13,483 nt of DNA from Anaerolineales bacterium UBA6128 (GTDB lineage: Bacteria > Chloroflexota > Anaerolineae > UBA1429): assembly GCA_002423325.1 (NCBI GenBank), contig DIVQ01000100.1:1-13483 (forward strand). The letters are read 5' to 3'. Made by a program: the position numbers and the translations under genes. Below, piece by piece: positions 7,733 through 13,483 of this stretch. The notes under the pieces were generated by a model. The model searched no databases and had not been told where the DNA came from. It saw only the letters and a list, made by a program, of their open reading frames with translations. Each line of letters begins with the position of its first letter. Within the stretch, counting starts at the first letter, position 1.

Positions 7733-7746
7733 TCGGCAAGTCAAGC

Positions 7747-7770
7747 GGGGCGGTCCTTGCAGACCGCCCC
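7747..7770. terminator. GC-rich hairpin between convergent genes
   Basis: GGGGCGGTC (7747-7755) and GACCGCCCC (7762-7770) form a perfect 9-bp stem with a 6-nt loop. It lies 14 bp after the stop of the lipoprotein gene and 13 bp before the stop of the convergent AmaP-like gene, so it could serve both. Neither side is followed by a T-run, so it is either a bidirectional terminator of the U-poor kind or a protective 3' stem. Confidence 0.65.
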
Positions 7771-7783
7771 GGCTGTCAACGCG

Positions 7784-8533
7784 CTAGGCCTTGTTGTTGC
7801 CTTCGTCAGTCGATGTGAACGTATAGTCGGTGCTCTGGTCCTCGGCCGCTTGCGCGATCTCCTGTTCCTCTTTTGCGAGGGCTTCTCCCAGGCCGAGATT
7901 GGCGCCGTAGGAGGGCGTCTCGGGCCTGGTCTGGCCGATCGTCGGCGGCGTGGGTGCGACGGGCTCCGGCGGCAGTGGCTTGGTCGACGGCATGGTACCG
8001 CGCGGATAGGGCTCGTGTTTGATGTTGATGACCGGGCGCCGGTGGATCTGAATACCCAGTTGGCCCTCTACGATGTCGTGAGTGAGCGCGATGATCTGGT
8101 CGGTCAGCACAGGGATGTTGACAGACGGGCTTGTATCCAGGTCCACTGCCACGTCCACGTTCTTGCCACGGCTGGTGATGCGGGTCTTGACCTTGCGTAC
8201 CCCTGCCAGTTCATCGACTCGGTTTTCGATGCTCTGGGCAACCGAGCTGATGTCCATCCTGGCTGTGCCGCCCTCCTGCGTCTTGATGCGTACGAGCTTG
8301 CGGCGTGGCTTGCGGAGCTCGAGCACCAACAGCACCAGCAGGAGCAGCAGAACAGCGCCGCCAATCAGCAGGAACCACTGGTAGAACCAGTTGTCGCGGA
8401 TGCCCTCGGTGACATAGTTGACGCTGCGCGTGGCGGCGTCACTGACGATGTCAGGGCGGATGAGCATCAGCGCGACCAGTACAATGAGGACCAGAAGCAG
8501 CACTACCATCACGATGCGGTTAAAGATGTTCAC
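7784..8533 (-). CDS. AmaP-like (alkaline shock response) membrane anchor protein
   Basis: The 249-residue product has two predicted membrane helices (about 8-25 and 53-72) separated by a short loop, then a basic patch RKPRRK. A small domain follows at roughly 95-165 that looks Asp23/AmaP-like: SVAQSIENRVDELAGVRKVK, then a strand with VDVAVDLD. In Firmicutes AmaP holds Asp23 at the membrane and the pair responds to envelope stress. Whether that role holds here is inference. The C-terminal 80 residues are Pro/Glu/Thr-rich and probably disordered. The GTG at 8533 is supported by AGGAGG (8540-8545) six bases upstream, the strongest ribosome binding site seen. A clear promoter lies at 8588-8616, so the gene is probably monocistronic. 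No Asp23 (DUF322) gene is in the window. Confidence 0.75.
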   Translation of the reverse strand: MNIFNRIVMVVLLLVLIVLVALMLIRPDIVSDAATRSVNYVTEGIRDNWFYQWFLLIGGAVLLLLLVLLVLELRKPRRKLVRIKTQEGGTARMDISSVAQSIENRVDELAGVRKVKTRITSRGKNVDVAVDLDTSPSVNIPVLTDQIIALTHDIVEGQLGIQIHRRPVINIKHEPYPRGTMPSTKPLPPEPVAPTPPTIGQTRPETPSYGANLGLGEALAKEEQEIAQAAEDQSTDYTFTSTDEGNNKA

Positions 8534-8587
8534 AGACTACCTCCTTCTGAACGAGCGATGAGGACCAGGTAGTATCGTACACACAAC

Positions 8588-8616
8588 ATTATACAGGCTG
8601 TTTGCACACAAGTCCA
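8588..8616 (-). promoter_or_regulatory. Sigma-70-type promoter for the AmaP-like gene
   Basis: Read on the minus strand: TGGACT (8616-8611, 4 of 6), a 17-bp spacer, then a perfect TATAAT (8593-8588). Transcription would start near 8581, leaving about 48 nt before the GTG. The surrounding gap is clearly richer in A+T than the flanking genes. Confidence 0.7.
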
Positions 8617-8656
8617 GTGAAATAACAGCAGCAATGAAAGAGAAGGCGGATGTGGG

Positions 8657-11221
8657 TCAGCGTGGTGCCAACAGTCCCGCGAACGGGTGATAGGTGAATT
8701 CGACCTCGTGCGTCCCCGGGGCAAGCGCGACAGACCGGAAGAGGCCATTCGCCACGAGGATGGGCGCGTTCGTGCCATCGACCGTGGCACGCCAGCCAGG
8801 GTAGGCAAGATCACCAAGAACCAGGTAGACGTTTTCGTCTACGGTGCATCGCAACGTCACGCGCATCGCTTCGTAGGCGCTTATCTCTGCCGGCTGCACA
8901 TCCGCGACGCGAAGCGTCTCGGGGAGAGCGATGCCGTCGGGGCTCGCCAGGACCTGGCGTGCGGGCAGCACAAAGGCGCGCGGTAAGGCATCCTCGTTGC
9001 GGTAGACGAGGACATCCTCGCTGCGGTAGATGATGCTGTGGTCTGCAAGCCCCAACAGGCGTGCAAGACTTTGAACCGTGCCGTCTGCTGAGGTCAGGCC
9101 GACGCGCTGGATGCGCACAAAGGCCTGCGGCAAGGCAGGCTCGATGCGAATCTGGCTGTACTCTGTCTGCGCGTCCAAGCCATGGGTGCAGAGATAGGTG
9201 TGACCGACGTGGTCCTCGGGTGGGTAGCCGGAGCGGGCAGGCCAGGTGGAAGCGAGAGGCGCGCTGCGGTGTGCTACCACCTTTTGCACGTCGCTACGTT
9301 CGTAGGCCCACTCGGCAGTCTCGAGGCCCGCGCGCAGCGGAATACTGACCTCTCCGCCGTCAGCGGCGCGCAGGAACACCGCGGCCGCCGGGGACCCGTC
9401 GGCAAGATCAGCGGCGTGGCTCAGGTAGGACTCGATGCTGATAGATGCCAGCCGCATCGGCGGGATGTCGATCCAGCGACCGTAGGGCACGTCGGCGTAT
9501 GGGTTGGCGACGTCATAGAGCTCGCTGGCCTCGTCGACCGGTAGCAACTGCGGGATGAGATAGTATCTGACATTCAACAGGTTCAGGCGCCGGGCATCCA
9601 GCGCGTCAAGGTACTCGCCATAGGCCGTGGGCACAAGCGGCATGTAGAGGTTGGCGCTGGCCACGCCATAGCGGGAGGCGATGTTGGGGTAGAGCGACTC
9701 GCGCAGGGGCGCCAGCGCCGGCACGATCTCTTCCTTGGTGTAGATTCGGTGCAGGCTCGGGTCGTCCCGAAGGACTGCCACCGAAAGCGGCTCGCGCTGA
9801 ACCTCGGCGAGCGGCAGCGTGGCGTTGTAGGTGCGGTCAAGCACGGCACCGTAGGCGTACAGGTCGACCAGCAGGACGGCGATGGCCATGGCAGCCCAGG
9901 CACCTGGCCGCGTGAAGCGCGCGAGTGCCACGACGGTCAGAGCGGTCGTGGCGAGCACGAGCGGGAGCCACGACCAGGCGGCCACGAGCGAGTTGGTATC
10001 ACGGCCCGTGACGACGATGACGACGCTGATCGAGGCCAACTGCAGGCCATAGCATACCCAGTCCAGCCAGCGAGGTCGTGGGTTGGCTGGGCGTCGGGCG
10101 CCCCACAGAGCGTCCCAGCCGACGCCTGCCAACAGGGCGATTGCGAGGCTGGTCCAACTGAGGTAACGGGCCGGCACGCGGAACAGGTTTAGGATGGGCA
10201 CGTGCTGCAGGTAGGGGTAGAGGGGGTTCCAGCGGCCAAAGGCCATCGCCAGGCCCACCGCGGCCAGGGCGAGCAGAAACCAACGCGCGGGGCGGCGTGA
10301 CCTCCAGAGCGCGACGCTGCCGAGCGCCAGCGGCAGAAGCCCCATGTAGCCCATCAGTTCGACTGAGCCCTCAGGGTATGGATTGCCGAGCGCAAAGGGC
10401 GCCACAAAAGTGCTCACTAGAAGGGGATGGAACGAATAGGACGTAAAGAACTCGCCCTCAAGACCGCCTGCACGCTGCGAGAGCGCCCCCAGTTGATACG
10501 CCGGCAGCAGTTGTGGGGCCGCCAACAGAGCGCCCCCGATCAGCGTGCCTACCCACAGAGCGAAGGCCCCGAGCCGAGTCGATGAGGTCGAACGTATGAG
10601 CAGCGCGAACGCCAGGGCGCCAGTGGCCATGAGATTAAGGAGCGCCATCTGCGGGTGGCCCGCCAGGAACTGCAGCCCCACCACGCCTGCGAGCCCCAAC
10701 GCACACCGGAGCCGGTGTTCGCTGCTGCTAATGGCGCTGTGGGTGAGCCACAGCATCCAGGGGAGCCAGGCGATGGTCGACAGAATGCTGATATGCGAGA
10801 GGTGCGCAATGCCAAAGCCGCCGAGCGCCCACGCCAGCGCTGCAAACAGCGCCGCCGGCCTGGAGAGTGCCAGACCGCGCGCCAACAGGTACAGGCCGAG
10901 TCCGCTGATCAGATAGTGGAGCACAATCGATGCGCTAAAGGCCGTTTCAACGGGCAAGAGCGCGTAGAGTGGCCAGTTGAGGGGGTAGAGCGCGGCAACT
11001 TCGCCCTCCGCGAGTAAGGGGTAGCCTGCGCCAAAGGTATTGGACCACCAGGGAAGGTCGCCCGTTCGCAGCGACTGCTGGAGCACCGCGCGTTGGGGCA
11101 GGTAGAGTCGCGCCGCATCTCCCGGGTAGTAGGCCCCGCCAAAGAGCACCTCGCCGAAAAACACGCACAGCACTATTGCGAGGCACACTATGACGACCAA
11201 AGCCCAAAGTTGCGACCGCAT
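8657..11221 (-). CDS. YfhO-family multi-spanning membrane protein
   Basis: The product has 854 residues. The N-terminal part (to about residue 460) is a series of hydrophobic helices with the family features DAARLYLPQR and GAGYPLLAEGEVAALYPLNW shortly after the first helix. This is the organisation of GT-C-like YfhO proteins, which in Firmicutes are linked to glycosylation of cell-wall polymers. The rest is a large, presumably extracytoplasmic region ending in beta-rich segments (YLVLGDLAYPGWRATVDG, then LAPGTHEVEFTYHPFAG), which match the C-terminal domain of the family. The protein stops straight after this, without the final membrane helix I would expect. The ATG at 11221 is chosen because GAGGGGG (11225-11231) precedes it and a signal-like helix follows; a longer open frame upstream crosses a terminator and is not convincing. 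Only 29 nt lie between that terminator and this start. The sugar substrate is unknown. Confidence 0.82.
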   Translation of the reverse strand: MRSQLWALVVIVCLAIVLCVFFGEVLFGGAYYPGDAARLYLPQRAVLQQSLRTGDLPWWSNTFGAGYPLLAEGEVAALYPLNWPLYALLPVETAFSASIVLHYLISGLGLYLLARGLALSRPAALFAALAWALGGFGIAHLSHISILSTIAWLPWMLWLTHSAISSSEHRLRCALGLAGVVGLQFLAGHPQMALLNLMATGALAFALLIRSTSSTRLGAFALWVGTLIGGALLAAPQLLPAYQLGALSQRAGGLEGEFFTSYSFHPLLVSTFVAPFALGNPYPEGSVELMGYMGLLPLALGSVALWRSRRPARWFLLALAAVGLAMAFGRWNPLYPYLQHVPILNLFRVPARYLSWTSLAIALLAGVGWDALWGARRPANPRPRWLDWVCYGLQLASISVVIVVTGRDTNSLVAAWSWLPLVLATTALTVVALARFTRPGAWAAMAIAVLLVDLYAYGAVLDRTYNATLPLAEVQREPLSVAVLRDDPSLHRIYTKEEIVPALAPLRESLYPNIASRYGVASANLYMPLVPTAYGEYLDALDARRLNLLNVRYYLIPQLLPVDEASELYDVANPYADVPYGRWIDIPPMRLASISIESYLSHAADLADGSPAAAVFLRAADGGEVSIPLRAGLETAEWAYERSDVQKVVAHRSAPLASTWPARSGYPPEDHVGHTYLCTHGLDAQTEYSQIRIEPALPQAFVRIQRVGLTSADGTVQSLARLLGLADHSIIYRSEDVLVYRNEDALPRAFVLPARQVLASPDGIALPETLRVADVQPAEISAYEAMRVTLRCTVDENVYLVLGDLAYPGWRATVDGTNAPILVANGLFRSVALAPGTHEVEFTYHPFAGLLAPR

Positions 11222-11250
11222 CGGCCCCCTCGCTTGTGCCGGGATAGAAA

Positions 11251-11275
11251 CGGGGAGCCTGATCCAGGCTCCCCG
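11251..11275 (-). terminator. Intrinsic terminator after the uncharacterised gene pair
   Basis: CGGGGAGCCTG and its perfect complement form an 11-bp stem with a 3-nt loop. On the minus strand it is followed by TTTCTAT, a moderately U-rich tail. It lies 20 bp after the stop of the 140-residue protein gene and ends 29 bp before the YfhO-like start codon. It either separates the two transcription units or attenuates readthrough between them. Confidence 0.7.
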
Positions 11276-11295
11276 CGGTATGCTGTGAGGCTTGC

Positions 11296-11718
11296 TCAGC
11301 GCACCGGTCGGATGCCCATGTAGACGGTGCCTGCGGTCAACATTCGCAGGATCGTCGCGGGCGGTCTGCGGTCCAACAGCTCGTACAGCTCGTTCACCGA
11401 AAGCGGCTGGTTCCCATTGGCCAGAAACGTGCGAAAGATGGCGCCCACAACTGGAGTGGTGGGGGTGATATAGTCTGGTTTGAGGCTGCAACAGGTGCGC
11501 AGCACGTGCATCAGGCCATCTTCGCGACTGACCTCGCCGGTCTGCGGGTCGATAGCGTCAATCTCGCCGATATCTGGATAGTCCTTGTATGCTTCGCGGC
11601 ACTCATCGCAGAGCGCTTCGCGCACATAGACGCGCATATCGCGGTTGTTTTCCTGCCACCAAGTCACATCGATGTGAAACTTGGTATCGACTGTGGGGCG
11701 CTGCCACTTGGCCGCCAT
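11296..11718 (-). CDS. Uncharacterised 140-residue protein with CxxC and CC cysteines
   Basis: I do not recognise this family. The protein has no signal peptide or membrane helix, so it should be cytoplasmic. Residues 14-34 alternate like beta strands and are rich in aromatic residues (FHIDVTWWQENN). Cys37 and Cys40 form a CDEC motif, and Cys76-Cys77 follow about 35 residues later with His71 nearby, so a structural zinc or other metal site is plausible. The last third (LSVNELYELLDRRPPATILRML, then TVYMGIRPV) has the spacing of a winged helix-turn-helix. The ATG at 11718 has GGAGG (11724-11728) five bases upstream, directly adjoining the stop of the upstream gene. The 10-nt gap indicates one operon and probably translational coupling. 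A terminator follows at 11251-11275. Function is unknown; a nucleic-acid-linked role together with its neighbour is a guess. Confidence 0.8.
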   Translation of the reverse strand: MAAKWQRPTVDTKFHIDVTWWQENNRDMRVYVREALCDECREAYKDYPDIGEIDAIDPQTGEVSREDGLMHVLRTCCSLKPDYITPTTPVVGAIFRTFLANGNQPLSVNELYELLDRRPPATILRMLTAGTVYMGIRPVR

Positions 11719-11728
11719 AGAATCCTCC

Positions 11729-13414
11729 CTAGCCGAGGTACTGGACGATCTGATCCTTGACCAGATCGGTTCGGGTCGAAAGCTCTCGCTCGCGCATGCT
11801 GTCGGGCGTGCGGTAGGTCTGGCCTTCGAGGTCGGGCGAGTAGGCCCAGAATCCGTCGCCAACCGGGTCGTAGCAGGCCCGGCGCGTCAGCTCTGCCAGC
11901 ACGGGCACCAGGCCGCTGCGCCGATAGCAGTTGACGGCGGCATAGATGCTCTTGGCGTGCACCACGCCGCGCCCGGTCAGCTTGGCCAGCTCCTGGAAGG
12001 TGGTCTGGACGAGCCTGGCGAGCGACGTGCCGGCCTCCTCTGTCTGCGCCATGAGTTGGGCAACGGCTGGTGCGTCAGAGACCATCGTCAGCATGTTGCT
12101 GTCGGCGCGGACGGCCATGGTCAGTCTGCTCAGTTGCAGGACCAGCTGGCCGTCGTCAACGGAGGCCACACGGATCCAGTCACTCTTTTTGCTGCGGGAT
12201 GGAGCTGCGCTGATCTCGAACAACGCCGGATCGTCGGTGCAGCGGAGTGTTATCAGGCCACCCACGCACATATCGACCGCCGTGTACCAGTCTTCGAGTC
12301 CACACAGATAGCGTTCAGCGGGCACGACCCACGCCTGCATGCGCGTGCCGCTACCGGTTTCCACCAGGTTGATCGGATAGTGCGTGGCGTTGGTCTGCGG
12401 CAGCTTGGACAGGAACTGCGGCGATGCCGGCAAGGTGCCGGCGTGCAGGTGCGGGAAAGGGATCTGAAACTGGAAAGTAGTGGTGTCACTACTGCTGGCA
12501 CCTTCAAGGGCATCCAGTTCGTCGCCGACCTGCTCGATCATCTCCAGCGTGGTGATGCCGACATGCTCGCCGCCGGCGGCGCGAAAGGCCGGGATGAGCA
12601 CCGCGGGGCGCTCGTGCACGGCTGCGGGCTCGAGCGCGCGCATGTACCAGATGGGGTCCTCGGCGGTGCCTAGGTTGTCGAAGCGCTCGTCCTCAGCGAG
12701 TGCGTGGCTGAGGGCAAAGACGCGTGCATCGGTGGTGCCTGCACCGCCGATCTCGAGTACATCGAGCATGGCGTGAGCAGGAAGCGGTTTGGCTGCCTCG
12801 TAGATCACGGCCTCGGCGAGGTTGAGATGCCCGACATGCACCTCTGGGAGCAAGCCGCGCAGGAACCAAAGGCCACTGAACTTGACAAACTCTGCGTTGG
12901 CAGCCAAAGCCGGCTCCAGCCGGCTGGCCACATACGGCTCAAAGATCTGCAAGAGCTCGTCGTCACTCACTTCGGCGTCTGCGCCGCCCAATAGCTCTTC
13001 TGCGGGGCGATTCAGCGGATGCTCGGCGGCATAGTCGGCTGCGAACTGGCGCTCGGTGCCGTCCTCAAAGGCCACGCGAATCACGCTAAAGGTGCCAGCC
13101 TTTGGATTGCTGCCCGATCGCACAGCTTGGACCTCTGCGGTGCTGAAATCCATGGCTGTGAACAGCACCTTTTGGCCGACCTCATAGCTGTGGCGGGGCT
13201 GATAGATGGCGCCGCGCTCGGCCTGAAAGCGGACGGCTTCCGTCTCGCGCTCCAGGCGCCGCGTGATTATGGCGGCCGCCAACTCGCTCAGTTGTTGAGG
13301 TTTGCTCGCTTCCAGGATCAGGCTGGTAACCAGGTCGATGTCCGAGTCCGATACGCTGTATTCGTCGCGCCAATAGGCCTCGGAACGGCTTTTGAGTCTA
13401 CGTACGGCCGGCAT
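11729..13414 (-). CDS. Uncharacterised 561-residue protein with putative winged-helix and SH3-like segments
   Basis: I do not recognise the family. No signal peptide or membrane segment is visible, and the protein is acidic overall after a basic N-terminus (RRLKSRSEAYW). Residues about 24-57 (LVTSLILEASKPQQLSELAA) look like a winged-helix start. Residues about 70-136 contain YEVGQKVLFTAMDF, FSVIRVAFEDGTERQFA and EHPLN, the pattern of a small SH3/Tudor-like barrel. Residues about 205-262 (MLDVLEIGG to VFALSHALAEDERFDNLG) recall the HARE-HTH/RNA polymerase delta type of winged helix. The remaining 300 residues show no motif known to me. The ATG at 13414 is chosen over two upstream in-frame ATGs because GGAGG (13420-13424) is five bases away. 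A tRNA gene ends 44 bp upstream on the same strand and no promoter is evident in that gap, so cotranscription with the tRNA is possible. Confidence 0.8.
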   Translation of the reverse strand: MPAVRRLKSRSEAYWRDEYSVSDSDIDLVTSLILEASKPQQLSELAAAIITRRLERETEAVRFQAERGAIYQPRHSYEVGQKVLFTAMDFSTAEVQAVRSGSNPKAGTFSVIRVAFEDGTERQFAADYAAEHPLNRPAEELLGGADAEVSDDELLQIFEPYVASRLEPALAANAEFVKFSGLWFLRGLLPEVHVGHLNLAEAVIYEAAKPLPAHAMLDVLEIGGAGTTDARVFALSHALAEDERFDNLGTAEDPIWYMRALEPAAVHERPAVLIPAFRAAGGEHVGITTLEMIEQVGDELDALEGASSSDTTTFQFQIPFPHLHAGTLPASPQFLSKLPQTNATHYPINLVETGSGTRMQAWVVPAERYLCGLEDWYTAVDMCVGGLITLRCTDDPALFEISAAPSRSKKSDWIRVASVDDGQLVLQLSRLTMAVRADSNMLTMVSDAPAVAQLMAQTEEAGTSLARLVQTTFQELAKLTGRGVVHAKSIYAAVNCYRRSGLVPVLAELTRRACYDPVGDGFWAYSPDLEGQTYRTPDSMRERELSTRTDLVKDQIVQYLG

Positions 13415-13458
13415 GCAAACCTCCATCACGCGTCCACGCATTGTTGGTCAGAGCAAAA

Positions 13459-13483
13459 TGGGCGAAACAGGGTTCGAACCTGT
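13459..13483 (-). tRNA. 3' end of a tRNA gene (partial, amino acid unknown)
   Basis: On the minus strand the window edge reads ACAGG, TTCGAAC, CCTGT, a perfect T arm with a 5-bp stem and canonical T loop. It is followed by TTCGCCC as the 3' acceptor strand and A at 13459 as the discriminator base. The rest of the tRNA lies beyond the right edge. CCA is not encoded; TTTT follows. A GGGCGAA acceptor 5' strand with A73 would be compatible with tRNA-Val, but the anticodon is not visible. Confidence 0.85.

Noticed and set aside
7757..8572. Plus-strand open frame (271 codons) antisense to the AmaP-like gene
   Set aside because: The minus-strand frame has a strong ribosome binding site, promoter and recognisable membrane and Asp23-like parts; the plus frame shows only low-complexity shadow sequence.
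11681..12673. Plus-strand open frame (330 codons) antisense to the uncharacterised pair
   Set aside because: It crosses the junction of two tightly coupled minus-strand genes that have good ribosome binding sites; it has no convincing start signal of its own.
13467..13483. tRNA T arm on the plus strand
   Set aside because: On the plus strand the loop is out of register (GTTCGAA); only the minus strand gives the canonical TTCGAAC loop with a perfect stem followed by an acceptor strand.
1..13483. CRISPR array, transposon, integrase or defence island
   Set aside because: No regularly spaced direct repeats, transposase or integrase motifs, or known defence domains were seen in any frame.

Overview
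The window is a chromosomal stretch of a GC-rich bacterium (about 60% or more G+C by eye). My best guess is the phylum Chloroflexota. The reasons are an RNase III-SMC pair, a two-TM AmaP-like anchor, a YfhO-type membrane protein, a citrate/isopropylmalate-synthase-like enzyme of the kind I recall from Clostridia and Dehalococcoides, and a right-hand gene pair that matches no well-known family. The phylum is an inference from gene content, not something the sequence proves. No insertion sequence, phage gene, CRISPR array or integrase was seen, so this looks like ordinary core chromosome with some uncharacterised genes.

Left part (1-2240), minus strand. The window opens inside a gene for a PEP synthase/PPDK-type N-terminal domain (start at 262). 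Upstream of it lies a 470-residue DRE-TIM metallolyase that resembles Re-citrate synthase (400-1812). That gene has a near-consensus promoter (TTGACA, 17 bp, TATTAT) about 290 nt before its start codon. Within the leader is an intrinsic-terminator-like hairpin followed by six U residues, so it may be controlled by transcription attenuation.

Centre (2190-7770). A plus-strand unit encodes RNase III and SMC 7 nt apart, with its own extended -10 promoter. It converges on minus-strand scpB, the kleisin partner gene of SMC; scpA is not in the window. Divergent from scpB, 31 bp away, is a small predicted lipoprotein of unknown function. It ends at a perfect GC-rich hairpin shared with the next, converging gene.

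Right part (7784-13483), all minus strand. In transcription order from the right edge there is the 3' end of a tRNA, then a tightly coupled pair of uncharacterised genes (561 and 140 residues), a strong terminator hairpin, a large YfhO-like membrane protein (854 residues), a clear promoter, and an AmaP-like membrane anchor (249 residues). The uncharacterised pair is the best candidate for something undescribed. The large protein seems to contain winged-helix-like and small beta-barrel-like segments, and the small one has a CxxC plus CC cysteine set.

Several genes appear to use non-ATG starts (TTG for RNase III, scpB and probably the lipoprotein; GTG for the AmaP-like gene). These were chosen from ribosome binding site spacing and family N-termini.
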